The notes under the pieces: generated by a model | Databases searched by the model: none | What the model saw: the letters and a program-made list of their open reading frames with translations, nothing else | What the model was told of the DNA's origin: nothing | Program-made: the position numbers and the translations under genes | Part shown: positions 25,901-35,976 of the stretch, one piece after another | Numbering within the stretch: the stretch's first letter is position 1 | Layout of the letters: each line of letters opens with the position of its first letter | Source: Azorhizobium sp965227945 | GTDB lineage: Bacteria > Pseudomonadota > Alphaproteobacteria > Rhizobiales > Xanthobacteraceae | Direction of reading: 5' to 3' | DNA length: 64,000 bases | NCBI GenBank assembly: GCA_965227945.1 | Contig: CBDDGQ010000005.1 | Location: 1,178,001-1,242,000, forward strand

Positions 25901-26038
25901 GGCGATGGTGGGATAATCCACCTCCGGCAGCGCCGAGAGCGGCAGGAAGCGAAACGCCACCATGCCCACCAGCATCAGCGCCGCCATGATCAAGGAGGTG
26001 GCGACCGGACGCAGGATGAACGGCTGGGAGGGATTCAC
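22940..26038 (-). CDS. mdtB: RND multidrug efflux permease, MdtB-like
   Basis: 1032-residue RND transporter. N-terminus MNPSQPFILRPVATSLIMAAL, the first-loop motif TFYPGASPEVMTSSITAPLERQLGQM, and the proton-relay Asp pair in TIATGFVVDDAIVMIENISR are all standard. The second half has the GIVKKNAIMMIDFALDAER helix. It overlaps both the adaptor gene and the MdtC-like gene by 4 bp, so the three are translated as a coupled unit. Pairing with a distinct partner fits the MdtBC heterotrimer. Confidence 0.92.
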   Translation of the reverse strand: MNPSQPFILRPVATSLIMAALMLVGMVAFRFLPLSALPEVDYPTIAVRTFYPGASPEVMTSSITAPLERQLGQMPNLKQMSSSSSAGASIITLQFGLDLTLDVAEQEVQAAINAAGNLLPSDLPAPPIYAKVNPADAPILTLAVTSKTLSPTALEDLADTRLAQKLSQVQGVGLVSLGGGQRPAVRIRANLSALAAYGLNIDDLRTGIANANVNSPKGSFDGPMRAYTVQANDQIKDPAVYNDLVVAYRKGAPVRLNQVAEVVGGAENEKLAAWMDTTPAIILNVQRQPGANVIAVVDEIKALLPELTATLPAAMDVQVLTDRTTTIRASVRDVEFELVFAVVLVVLVIFVFLRNVPATIIPSLSVPLSIVGTFAVMYLAGFSLNNLSLMALTIATGFVVDDAIVMIENISRYIEQGMKPFEAALKGSAQIGFTIVSLTVSLIAVLIPLLFMADVVGRLFREFAITLAVTILISAVVSLTLVPMMCARLLKPHTPAPRDAGPPRRSWFDGLVAVYGRMLTVVLRHQPLTLLVAVATLGLTAALYVVIPKGFFPVQDTGLIQGVSEASQSISFAGMAERQQALAAQILKDPDVTRLSSFIGTDGTNTTLNNGRFLIELKPREQRTSGVSDVIRRINASVAGLSGIALYMQPVQDLTVDATVGRGQYQFVLSDTDPEDLAKWVPKLVDKLSAQPELADVSSNQLDKGLAVDITLDRDTAARFGITTATVDNALYDSFGQRIISTIFTQTNQYRVILEADPKLQASLKSLETIHLPSSGGGQVPLSAIATITERPAPLQINHLSQFPAVTVSFNLAPGVALGAAVDAVQRAEAEIGMPRSITTAFQGAALAFQGTLNNQLLLILAAIVTVYVVLGVLYESYIHPITILSTLPSASVGALLALMATGGQLDIIGIIGIILLIGIVKKNAIMMIDFALDAERTQGLAPREAIFQACLLRFRPILMTTMAAILGAVPLVLGTGAGSELRAPLGIAIIGGLVASQILTLFTTPVIYLAFDGLAKRLSRLTGLTPKQAPL

Positions 26039-27333
26039 GGCGCCGTGGCCTGCGGGCGGCGCGCGGACGGCGTGCCGGGACCTTCACCGGGGGGGCGGCC
26101 CTGGCGGGGCGTGGCGCCGGGGGCATCCGGCTCGGTGACCTTGGCGCCCTCGCGCAGCTTGTCAGCGCCGTCCACCACCACCTTGTCGCCGGCGGACAGG
26201 CCTTGGGTGATGGCCACCTTGTCAGCCGCGGAGGGCCCCAGCGTGACCTTGCGCACGGAGACCGTATTGTCCGGGCCGATGAGATAGACATAGGTGCCCG
26301 GCGCGCCCCGCTGCACGGCGGCGGAGGGGATGATGACGGCGCTGGGCAGCGTGTTCACCAGCAGGTCCACATTGACGAACTGGTTGGGGAACAGGCTGTC
26401 GTCGTCATTGGCGAATTCCGCCTTCATCTTCACCGTGCCGGTGGTCACGTCCACCTGATTGTCGATGGTGGTCAGACGCCCGGTGGCGATCTGGGCGCGC
26501 CGGTTGCGGTCGAACACCGTCACCGGCAGTTCAGCGCCGCTGGCCAGACGCCGGGTGACGGCGGGCACCGCATCCTCGGGCAGCGAGAACACCACGGTGA
26601 TGGGCTTCAGCTGAGCGATCACGACGATGCCGGTGGCATCCCCGCCCTGCACGAAATTGCCAAGGTCCACCAGCCGGATGCCCAACCGGCCGGAGACCGG
26701 GGCGACGATGTGGCAATATTCCAGGTTCAGCTCCGCGGTGCGGACCTGCGCCTGATCCATCTCCACCGTGCCGGTATATTGCTGCACCAAGGCGTCCTGG
26801 GTATCGACCGACTGCTGCGAGGCGGCATTCTTGGTCACCAGCGTCTTGAACCGGGTGAGGTCGAGCTGGGCATTACGCAATTGCGCCTGATCGCGGGCCA
26901 GCTGGCCCTGGGCCTGCTTCAGCGCCGCCTCATAGGGGCGCGGGTCCACCTCCGCCAAGGCGTCGCCGGCCTTCACGTCCTGGCCTTCCTTGAAGAAAAT
27001 TCCCGTGAGGCGCCCGGTGATCTGGCTGCGCACGGTCACCGTGGTCAGTGGCGTCACCGTGCCGAGCGCGGTCACGGTCACCGGCAGGGCGCCGCTTTGG
27101 GCCGTGGCGGCGGCCACCGGCACGGCGCCCGTGAAGCCGCGCCGGCCGCCGGGCGGGGTTGTCTCCTGTGGGCGGATCCACCAGCCGGCGGCCACCAGCG
27201 CCAGCAGCAGCAGGAAGATCAGCGCCGACCAGGGAAAGCGACGGCGGGGCTTTTCGGGGGCGGGCACCTCCGGCAGGTCGGGCAGGGTGACAGGCTCCCC
27301 CTGCAAGGCGCGCAGCGGGCGGGGATCATTCAT
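26035..27333 (-). CDS. mdtA: RND efflux periplasmic adaptor, MdtA-like
   Basis: 432-residue membrane-fusion protein. One membrane anchor at about residues 34-51 is followed by the barrel-sandwich (lipoyl-like) halves, with KEGQDVKAGDALAEVDPRPYEAALKQAQ and AASQQSVDTQDALV in the hairpin and APVSGRLGIRLVDLGNFVQ after it. The C-terminal 40 residues are Pro/Gly/Arg-rich. No outer-membrane TolC-type gene is present, so a shared TolC is likely. It starts 53 bp after the periplasmic sensor gene, in the same direction as the sigma/anti-sigma genes. Confidence 0.92.
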   Translation of the reverse strand: MNDPRPLRALQGEPVTLPDLPEVPAPEKPRRRFPWSALIFLLLLALVAAGWWIRPQETTPPGGRRGFTGAVPVAAATAQSGALPVTVTALGTVTPLTTVTVRSQITGRLTGIFFKEGQDVKAGDALAEVDPRPYEAALKQAQGQLARDQAQLRNAQLDLTRFKTLVTKNAASQQSVDTQDALVQQYTGTVEMDQAQVRTAELNLEYCHIVAPVSGRLGIRLVDLGNFVQGGDATGIVVIAQLKPITVVFSLPEDAVPAVTRRLASGAELPVTVFDRNRRAQIATGRLTTIDNQVDVTTGTVKMKAEFANDDDSLFPNQFVNVDLLVNTLPSAVIIPSAAVQRGAPGTYVYLIGPDNTVSVRKVTLGPSAADKVAITQGLSAGDKVVVDGADKLREGAKVTEPDAPGATPRQGRPPGEGPGTPSARRPQATAP

Positions 27334-27386
27334 GGGGTCTGGTACCTGGTGAGCGGCTGGAGGCGATCGACGGCATGCGGGCGCCC

Positions 27387-27884
27387 TCAGTGCGGTGAGG
27401 GCGGCGCAGGCCGGCCATCATTGGGGGGAACCCAGTCCGCCAAGCGGGCGCGGCCTTCGGGCGACATGTCGGCGGCGGCGCGCACCAACGCCGCGTGCAG
27501 CGTCAGCCACACCGCGCGCCGGGCGTCGCGCAGGCTGGACAGGGCGTCGTCGGCGGCGCCGATGTCGAAGGGTTCGGTCTTCAGGATCCGGCGCACCTTC
27601 TCCTGAGCCGCGCGGGAGGCGAGGCGGCCGGCCTCGATGGCCGGCTCCGCCGCCTGGAACTGGGCATAGACCAGCTTGGCATCCGGACCGGGCAGGGTGG
27701 CTGCCAGGCGGTCGATGCGCGCAGCCGGGCTGCGATCCAGCGGCGCATCGGCCACGGGGACCCGCGACTGCTGGATGGCGATGGACACTGCGGCGCCGAC
27801 GAAGAACAGGTTGAGCGCCAGCGAGGCCACCAGCAGCAGCCGCTGCGGGCCGGCGGCGCCGAAGCGCAAGGCGATCCCGCTCAT
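27387..27884 (-). CDS. periplasmic heavy-metal-sensor-like protein
   Basis: 165 residues: one N-terminal membrane segment (about 14-36, LLLVASLALNLFFVGAAVSIAI) and a helical periplasmic domain with the LAATLPGPDAKLVYAQF / RRILKTEPFDIGAADDALSSLRDARRAVWLTLHAALVRAAADMSPEGRARLADW pattern of the Metal_resist / CnrX-ZraP group. Such proteins sense metal or envelope stress and act with ECF sigma/anti-sigma pairs. The start overlaps the anti-sigma-like gene by 4 bp. It lacks an obvious His/Met-rich metal site, so the signal may not be a metal. Confidence 0.78.
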   Translation of the reverse strand: MSGIALRFGAAGPQRLLLVASLALNLFFVGAAVSIAIQQSRVPVADAPLDRSPAARIDRLAATLPGPDAKLVYAQFQAAEPAIEAGRLASRAAQEKVRRILKTEPFDIGAADDALSSLRDARRAVWLTLHAALVRAAADMSPEGRARLADWVPPNDGRPAPPSPH

Positions 27885-28393
27885 AGCCCGGTCTCCGCCA
27901 GCGGATCCGGCTCGAACACGATGGCGCTCACATCCGCATCGGCCACGGTGACCCGCTGCGCCGTCGGATAGGCCCGCACGCCGGTGGGCATGGCATGGGC
28001 GCCCAGCAGGAAGCCCAGCATGGCCATGCCGGCGAGCGCGGCGATGCTCGGCCACGCGGGGGTGAAATCCCACGCCAGCAGCCATGCGGGCAAGATCCGG
28101 GCAGCCAGCGGCCGGTCCTGGGCCGGCAGCGCCCGCGTCGCGAGGCGCGTCAACACCCGCTGCGCGATGGCGCTATCCGTGGCGGTCGGGGTCCCGGTGA
28201 GGCGGGCCTGCAGCAGGCCGTCGAGCCGGACCGCCTGCGCCAGGCCCAAGCGGGCCCCGGCGTTGCCGGCAACCAGCGTCTCGGCCTGCGCCCGCAGATC
28301 CTGCGGCCAGCGCGCCAGATCGGAGCCATGCACGGCAATGGCCCGCTCAAATGCCGCCAGAGACAAAGCGGGGAGGGAAGTGGAGCGGGTCAT
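27881..28393 (-). CDS. putative membrane-anchored anti-sigma factor
   Basis: 170 residues with a cytoplasmic N-terminal part (about 1-115), one membrane segment near 116-132 (SIAALAGMAMLGFLLGAHAM) and a short periplasmic tail ending in a possible tail motif FEPDPLAETGL. The sequence ARWPQDLRAQAETLVAGNAGAR near residue 30 is common in alphaproteobacterial anti-sigma-like proteins. It lies 3 bp after the ECF sigma gene and overlaps the periplasmic sensor gene, the classic order sigma / anti-sigma / sensor. The role is inferred from topology and position. Confidence 0.72.
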   Translation of the reverse strand: MTRSTSLPALSLAAFERAIAVHGSDLARWPQDLRAQAETLVAGNAGARLGLAQAVRLDGLLQARLTGTPTATDSAIAQRVLTRLATRALPAQDRPLAARILPAWLLAWDFTPAWPSIAALAGMAMLGFLLGAHAMPTGVRAYPTAQRVTVADADVSAIVFEPDPLAETGL

Positions 28394-28396
28394 GAC

Positions 28397-28939
28397 CTAT
28401 CCTCCCGCGCCATCTCCCAGGGTGAGCCGCAAGGCCTTGCGGGCGCGGACCAGCAGGGTTTCCACCCCGCCGACCGACGTGCCGATGACCTCCGCGGTGC
28501 GGGCATTGGACAGACCTTCCCAATAAGTGAGGAGCACCACAGCACGCTGTCGCGGCGGAAGCGCGGCAATCGCCGCGGCCAGGCGCAAGGTGTCGTCGCG
28601 GCGCTCGAGGCGGGCCTGGGCGTCCGGGCCGGGATCGATGGGCTCGTCGGCATCCTCCAGCGAAGCATCGGGGATGCGGCGCATGTGGTTGAGGCAGAGG
28701 TTGACCACGATGCGGTAGAACCAGGTGCCGAAGGCGGCCTCCGCGCGCCAGCGCGGCGCGGCGCGCCAGACCCGCAGCAGGGCCTCCTGGGCGATTTCCT
28801 CGGCGTCGGCCGGGCTGCCGAGAAACCGGCGCGCCAAAGCCACGGCTCGCACCGCATAGCGGTCGCTGAGCACTCGAAAGGCCGGTTCGTCCCCGCCGGC
28901 AACGCGCGCCATAAGGTCTTCGTCGCTTGGCTGCCGCAT
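28397..28939 (-). CDS. ECF-family RNA polymerase sigma factor
   Basis: 180 residues. Region 2 (about 12-78) has LSDRYAVRAVALARRFLGSPADAEEIAQEALLRVWRA and FGTWFYRIVVNLCLNHMRR. Region 4 (about 115-170) has LPPRQRAVVLLTYWEGLSNARTAEVIGTSVGGVETLLVRARKALR. An ATG at 28939 is chosen; an in-frame GTG 10 codons upstream is possible. Followed by the anti-sigma-like gene 3 bp on, the sensor gene and mdtABC, all leftward, which suggests it controls its own operon and the efflux pump. It is not an ECF11 (ChrR-partner) type by context. Confidence 0.9.
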   Translation of the reverse strand: MRQPSDEDLMARVAGGDEPAFRVLSDRYAVRAVALARRFLGSPADAEEIAQEALLRVWRAAPRWRAEAAFGTWFYRIVVNLCLNHMRRIPDASLEDADEPIDPGPDAQARLERRDDTLRLAAAIAALPPRQRAVVLLTYWEGLSNARTAEVIGTSVGGVETLLVRARKALRLTLGDGAGG

Positions 28940-29112
28940 CCGGGAACTCGATCCCGCCCCATGTCGCACAATGACACCATGGCGCTCTCCTCCTCAATCC
29001 CCATCCACGGATCGGGTCAATCTTCCGCACTGCGGCGGATTGTGTCGGGACCCGCTCGGGTGGGCCTAAGGTGTTAAACCCGGCAGTTGCGGAAACCCTG
29101 CGGCGGGGAAAA

Positions 29113-29132
29113 CGATCACGGTTGCGTGATCG
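29113..29132. repeat. perfect palindrome CGATCACG-N4-CGTGATCG
   Basis: Eight-base arms around GTTG, in the 268-bp divergent region between the ECF sigma gene and the second RND adaptor gene. A shorter relative TCACG-TTTT-CGTGA occurs at 41279-41292. Probably a regulator-binding site for the rightward RND pair, about 75 bp before its start. Confidence 0.55.
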
Positions 29133-29207
29133 GACGCGGGACGGCGCAGGGTTATCGCAGTGCAGCGTGTTGAAACATTGATTGCTGTTTCCGGGGACGT
29201 GAGACCG

Positions 29208-30383
29208 ATGCGCCGAGTCATATGGGTGGTGGCAGCGATAATCCTGGCGGGGGCCGGGCTCGCGTGGCGATATGGCGGCGGCACCCCGGCGCCGGTGGCG
29301 CGGGCGGCCGCCGCGCCGATCCCGGTGGTCGCCACCGAGACCCGCGCCCAGGACGTCCCGCTCTTCGCCACCGGCATCGGCGCCGTGCAGGCGTACAACA
29401 CGGTCACCGTGAAGGTGCGGGTAGACGGCGAGCTGCAGAAGGTCTCCTTCACCGAGGGCCAGGACGTGAAGGCCGGCGATGTGCTGGCGCAGATCGATCC
29501 GCGCCCCTATGCGGCCTCGCTCGCCCAGGCCCAGGCGGCCAAGGCCAAGGACATGGCGCAGCTCAGCAACGCCAAGATGGATCTGGAGCGCTACAAGACG
29601 CTGGTGGCCAAGAACGCCGCCTCGCAGCAGACGCTGGACACCCAGACCGCGCAGGTGGCGCAATATGAAGCGGCGGTCCAGGGCGACCAGGCGGCCATCG
29701 ACAGTGCCCAGGTGCAGCTGGGCTATGCCACCATCACCGCCCCCATCGCCGGACGCACCGGGGTGCGGCTGGTGGACCAGGGCAATATCGTGCGCGCCAC
29801 CGACAGCACCGGCGTGGTGGTCATCACCCAGGTGAAGCCGATCTCGGTGATCTTCGCCCTGCCGCAGGATCGGCTGGACGACGTGGTGGCGGCGATGGCC
29901 CGCGGTCCGGTGCAGGTCCTCGCCTACAAGCGCGACGGCATCACCCAATTGGGCACCGGGCAGGTGGAGCTGATCGACAACCAGATCGACACCAACACCG
30001 GCACCCTGCGCATCAAGGCCACCTTCCCCAATGCCGATCTCAAGCTCTGGCCCGGCGCCTTCGTCAATGTGAAGGTGCATACGGACACGCTCACGAACGC
30101 GGTCACCGTGCCCGCCCAGGTGGTGCAGCGCGGCGCCGATGGCCTGTTCGTCTATGTCATTAAGCCTGACGATACGGTGGAGAAACGCGCCATCACCCTT
30201 GGGCCGACCATGGCCGGCACTAGCGTGGTGGCCAGCGGCCTGAAGCTGGGCGAGCGGGTGGTGGTGGATGGCCAGCTGAAGCTCACCCCCGGGGCTAAGG
30301 TGGCGGTGACCGCCAGTCCGCCGCCGCCGGCTGCTCCCGCTGCGCCGCTCACCAAGACCTCCGGCGACGAGACCCCCGCATGA
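29208..30383 (+). CDS. RND efflux periplasmic adaptor (MdtA/AcrA-like)
   Basis: 391-residue membrane-fusion protein with an N-terminal anchor (RRVIWVVAAIILAGAGLAW). The lipoyl halves are FTEGQDVKAGDVLAQIDPRPYAASLAQAQ and APIAGRTGVRLVDQGNIVRATD. It resembles the leftward MdtA-like protein closely in the hairpin (KTLVAKNAASQQTLDTQ against KTLVTKNAASQQSVDTQ), implying duplication of the system. The ATG at 29208 gives a proper anchor; a longer in-frame start at 29160 is less likely. It overlaps the permease gene by 4 bp. Confidence 0.92.
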   Translation: MRRVIWVVAAIILAGAGLAWRYGGGTPAPVARAAAAPIPVVATETRAQDVPLFATGIGAVQAYNTVTVKVRVDGELQKVSFTEGQDVKAGDVLAQIDPRPYAASLAQAQAAKAKDMAQLSNAKMDLERYKTLVAKNAASQQTLDTQTAQVAQYEAAVQGDQAAIDSAQVQLGYATITAPIAGRTGVRLVDQGNIVRATDSTGVVVITQVKPISVIFALPQDRLDDVVAAMARGPVQVLAYKRDGITQLGTGQVELIDNQIDTNTGTLRIKATFPNADLKLWPGAFVNVKVHTDTLTNAVTVPAQVVQRGADGLFVYVIKPDDTVEKRAITLGPTMAGTSVVASGLKLGERVVVDGQLKLTPGAKVAVTASPPPPAAPAAPLTKTSGDETPA

Positions 30384-33300
30384 GCATCTCAACGCCGTTC
30401 ATCCGGCGGCCCATCGCCACCACGCTGCTGATGGTGGCGCTGGTGCTGGTGGGAGCCGTCGCTTATCCGCTGCTGCCGGTGGCGCCGCTGCCGCAGGTGG
30501 ATTTCCCCACCATCCAGGTCTCCGCCAGCCTGCCGGGCGCCAGTCCCGAGACCATGGCCTCCTCGGTGGCGACCCCGCTGGAGCGGCAGTTCAGCCAGAT
30601 CGCCGGGGTGACGCAGATGACCTCGTCCAGCGCGCTGGGCGTCGCCTCCATCACCATCCAGTTCGACCTTAACCGCAATATCGACGCCGCCGCCCAGGAC
30701 GTGCAGTCGGCCATCACCGCTGCCTCGGGCCAATTGCCCAAGAACCTGCCCAGCCCTCCGACCTTCCGCAAGGTGAATCCCGCGGATTCGCCGATCCTCA
30801 TCATCGCGGTGCAGTCGCAGCTCTATCCCATCACCAAGGTGGATGATCTGGCGGACACCATTCTCGCCCAGCAGATCAGCCAGATCCCCGGCATCGCCCA
30901 GGTGGCCATCACCGGCGAGCAGAAGCCGGCGGTGCGGGTGCAGGTGGATCCGGCCAAATTGGCGGCGCTGGGCATGAGTCTCGAGGACGTGCGCTCGGTG
31001 CTGGCGGCGGCCACGGTGGATTCGCCCAAGGGCAGCTTCGACGGTCCGACCCAGAGCTTCACCATCTATGCGGACGACCAGTTGCTGGCCTCGCAGCCCT
31101 GGAACGAGGTCATCGTCGCCTATAAGAACGGCGCGCCGGTGCGCATCCGCGACATCGGGGCGGCGATCGACGCGCCGGAGAACATGCGCCTTGCCTCCTG
31201 GCAGAAGGGCAAGCGCGGCATCCAGCTGATCGTGTTCAAGCAGCCTGGCGCCAACGTCATCGACACCGTGGACCGGGTCCGCGGCATGATCCCGCGCCTG
31301 GAGGCCTCGCTGCCGCCGGGCATCAGCGTCGACATCCTCACCGACCGCACCCAGACCATCCGCGCCTCGGTGGAGGACGTGCAGCTCACCATGCTGCTCA
31401 CCATCGGCCTGGTGGTGGCGGTGATCTTCGCCTTCCTGCGCAGCGTGTGGGCCACCATCATCCCGTCCATCACCGTGCCCATGGCGCTGATCGGCACCTT
31501 CGCGGTGATGTATGCGCTGGGCTACAGCCTGGACAATCTCTCGCTCATGGGCCTGACCATCGCGGTGGGCTTCGTGGTCGACGACGCCATCGTCATGCTG
31601 GAGAACATCCACCGCCACATCGAAGAGGGGCTCTCGCCCATGGATGCGGCGCTCAAGGGCGCGGGCGAGATCGGCTTCACCATCATCACCATCAGCCTGT
31701 CGCTGATCGCCGTGTTCATTCCGGTGCTGCTCATGGGCGGCATCGTCGGCCGCCTGCTGCGCGAGTTCGCGGTGACGGTGACCATCACCATTCTGGTGTC
31801 GGTGGTGATCTCGCTGACCCTGACCCCGATGATGTGCGCGCTGTTCCTCAAGAGCGACCATGGGGTGAAGCACGGCCGCGCCTACATGGCGTCCGAAGCC
31901 TTCTTCGACGGCATGCTGCGCGGCTATGATCGCGGCCTGAAATGGGTGCTGCGCCACCAGACGCTGGCCTTGATGAGCCTGCTGGTGACCCTGGCCGCCA
32001 CCGTCGCGCTGTATATCGCCATTCCCAAGGGCTTCTTTCCCCAGCAGGACACCGGCTTTCTCACCGGCTTCACCGAGGCGGCGCAGGACATTTCCTTTAC
32101 CGCCATGGGGCAGAAGCAGCAGGCTCTGATGGCCATCGTCGCCAAGGATCCTGACGTGGAAAGCGTGGCCGGATCGGTGGGCGCCACCGGCGGCTCGCAG
32201 ACCGTCAACACCGGCCGCATGTGGATCAACCTCAAGCCGCGGGATGAGCGCAGCGCCAGCGCCGACCAGATCATCAACCGGCTGCGGCCGCAGGTGGCCA
32301 AGGTGCCGGGGGCCGCGCTCTTCCTCCAGGCGGCCCAGGACATCAATGTGGGCGGGCGCGCGGCACGCACCCAGTATCAATACACCCTGCAAGACGCCAA
32401 TCTGGCGGAGCTGAACGAATGGGCGCCGAAGGTCCTCGCCAAGCTGCGCTCGATCCCGGGCCTCCAGGACGTGGCCACCGACCAGCAGACCAACGCGCCC
32501 ACCGTGTCGCTGACCATCGACCGCGACACCGCCGCCCGCTTCGGCATCCAGCCGCAGGTGATCGACGACACGCTCTATGATGCGTTCGGCCAGCGCCAGG
32601 TGGCGCAATACTTCACCCAGCTGTCGCAATATCATGTGGTGCTGGAGATCGACCCCAAGCTGCAACTGGATTCCAGTTCGCTGGACAAGATCTACATCAA
32701 GTCGCCGCGCACCAATGAGATGATCCCGCTGTCCGCCTTCGTGAAGGTGGACACCACCAAGACCGCCTATCTCTCCATCAGCCACCAGGGCCAGTTCCCG
32801 GCGGTGACGCTGAGCTTCAATCTGGCGCCGGGCACGGCGCTGGGGCAGGCGGTGACGGCGATCAAGCAGGCGGAATTGGAGATGGGCAAGCCGGTGACGC
32901 TCATCGGCACCTTCCAGGGCACCGCGCAGGCGTTCCAGGATTCCCTGCGCACCCAGCCCTATCTGATCGCGGCGGCCCTGGTGGCGGTCTACATCATCCT
33001 GGGCGTGCTCTATGAGAGCTTCATCCACCCGCTGACCATTCTCTCCACGCTGCCCTCCGCCGGCCTCGGGGCGCTGCTGACCCTCTATGTGGCCGGCTTC
33101 GACCTCAGCGTGATGGGGATCATCGGCATCCTGCTGCTGATCGGCATCGTGAAGAAGAACGGCATCATGATGATCGACTTCGCGCTCGCCCGAGAACGCG
33201 AGGAGGGCATGTCGCCGGAGCAGTCCATCTATGAGGCCTGCCTCACCCGCTTCCGCCCGATCATGATGACCACCATGGCAGCGCTACTTGGCGGCCTGCC

Positions 33301-33535
33301 TTTGATGCTGGGCACCGGCACCGGCTCGGAACTGCGTCGGCCGCTGGGCTTTGCCATCGTCGGCGGCCTGATCGTCAGCCAGATCCTCACCCTCTACACC
33401 ACGCCGGTGGTGTATCTGGCCATGGCCCGGCTGACCGCGCGCATCGCCCGCTGGCGCGGCAAGACCGTAGCCGAGCACGCTGCGGCGCCGGAGGCGGCGG
33501 ATCCGCCTACGATCCATTCCGCCGCGGCGGAGTAG
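30380..33535 (+). CDS. RND multidrug efflux permease (MdtB/MdtC-like, single)
   Basis: 1051-residue RND pump. First-loop motif VSASLPGASPETMASSVATPLERQFSQIAG, relay pair in GLTIAVGFVVDDAIVMLENIHR and GIVKKNGIMMIDFALARE in the second half are intact. It has only one permease partner in its operon, unlike the adjoining leftward mdtBC pair, so it should act as a homotrimer. The C-terminal tail is Ala-rich. A GC-rich hairpin without T-run follows at 33582-33603. Confidence 0.93.
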   Translation: MSISTPFIRRPIATTLLMVALVLVGAVAYPLLPVAPLPQVDFPTIQVSASLPGASPETMASSVATPLERQFSQIAGVTQMTSSSALGVASITIQFDLNRNIDAAAQDVQSAITAASGQLPKNLPSPPTFRKVNPADSPILIIAVQSQLYPITKVDDLADTILAQQISQIPGIAQVAITGEQKPAVRVQVDPAKLAALGMSLEDVRSVLAAATVDSPKGSFDGPTQSFTIYADDQLLASQPWNEVIVAYKNGAPVRIRDIGAAIDAPENMRLASWQKGKRGIQLIVFKQPGANVIDTVDRVRGMIPRLEASLPPGISVDILTDRTQTIRASVEDVQLTMLLTIGLVVAVIFAFLRSVWATIIPSITVPMALIGTFAVMYALGYSLDNLSLMGLTIAVGFVVDDAIVMLENIHRHIEEGLSPMDAALKGAGEIGFTIITISLSLIAVFIPVLLMGGIVGRLLREFAVTVTITILVSVVISLTLTPMMCALFLKSDHGVKHGRAYMASEAFFDGMLRGYDRGLKWVLRHQTLALMSLLVTLAATVALYIAIPKGFFPQQDTGFLTGFTEAAQDISFTAMGQKQQALMAIVAKDPDVESVAGSVGATGGSQTVNTGRMWINLKPRDERSASADQIINRLRPQVAKVPGAALFLQAAQDINVGGRAARTQYQYTLQDANLAELNEWAPKVLAKLRSIPGLQDVATDQQTNAPTVSLTIDRDTAARFGIQPQVIDDTLYDAFGQRQVAQYFTQLSQYHVVLEIDPKLQLDSSSLDKIYIKSPRTNEMIPLSAFVKVDTTKTAYLSISHQGQFPAVTLSFNLAPGTALGQAVTAIKQAELEMGKPVTLIGTFQGTAQAFQDSLRTQPYLIAAALVAVYIILGVLYESFIHPLTILSTLPSAGLGALLTLYVAGFDLSVMGIIGILLLIGIVKKNGIMMIDFALAREREEGMSPEQSIYEACLTRFRPIMMTTMAALLGGLPLMLGTGTGSELRRPLGFAIVGGLIVSQILTLYTTPVVYLAMARLTARIARWRGKTVAEHAAAPEAADPPTIHSAAAE

Positions 33536-33581
33536 GGCGGCGGCTTCGCCGTCCGGCGGCCATCGGGAAGCGAAAGTCAGG

Positions 33582-33603
33582 CCCGGCGGGCGCGTCCGCC
33601 GGG
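33582..33603 (+). terminator. possible GC-rich hairpin terminator
   Basis: Perfect 8-bp stem CCCGGCGG / CCGCCGGG with a 6-nt loop, 47 bp after the RND permease stop. There is no T-tract, so a terminator role is uncertain. Confidence 0.3.
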
Positions 33604-33796
33604 GGCGCCGTCACATCTCTGCCATGGCGGGGCGCCAAGCAAGGGCCCGACGCGGGTGCCCGACGGCCCCCTGTCTTGCGTCTGCCCTGCGAACGCCGAC
33701 ATAGATAAGATGACCCCACAGGGCGACGCCTCTCCGCGTCGCACGGGCCGCGCCGGGATCGACGCGCGGTCCCCATCCCCAGCCAGGAGGCATCCC

Positions 33797-35638
<1,842 letters not shown>

Positions 35639-35641
35639 GCC

Positions 35642-35971
35642 TTGCGCCGGCAGGGGCGCGGGCGCGGACGGATCGCCCAGGGCCTGCTGGTGCTGGCCCT
35701 GGCCGGCGCCGGCGGCGCGGCGGCGGCACAGTCGCGATCCGAGGCCGCGCCCTTGCCGGCGGACGTTGCGGCCTTTATGGCCCGCCGTGACCGGTGCGAC
35801 CACTTTCGCGGGGAAGATGCCCCGGACGCCGCGCGCGCGGCGGAGATCGCCGCCCAGCTCGCGGCGACCTGCACCGGCACGGATCGGGCGCTGGCCCGCC
35901 TGAAGCGGGTCCATGCCGGCGACCCGGCCGTGCTGCGCGCGCTCGCCACCTATGATCCGCAGGTGGAGTAG
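35642..35971 (+). CDS. small exported protein, conserved hypothetical
   Basis: About 109 residues. The start is TTG (35642), 3 bp after the edd stop; other starts are possible. A signal peptide (LLVLALAGAGGAAAAQS) is followed by FMARRDRCDHFRGEDAPDAARAAEIAAQLAATCTGTDRALARLKRVHAGD. The pattern RDRCDHFRGE...CTGTD..LARLK, with two Cys likely forming a disulfide, occurs in short hypothetical exported proteins of Hyphomicrobiales. Function unknown. Probably co-transcribed with edd by proximity only. Confidence 0.7.
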   Translation: MRRQGRGRGRIAQGLLVLALAGAGGAAAAQSRSEAAPLPADVAAFMARRDRCDHFRGEDAPDAARAAEIAAQLAATCTGTDRALARLKRVHAGDPAVLRALATYDPQVE

Positions 35972-35976
35972 GGTAC

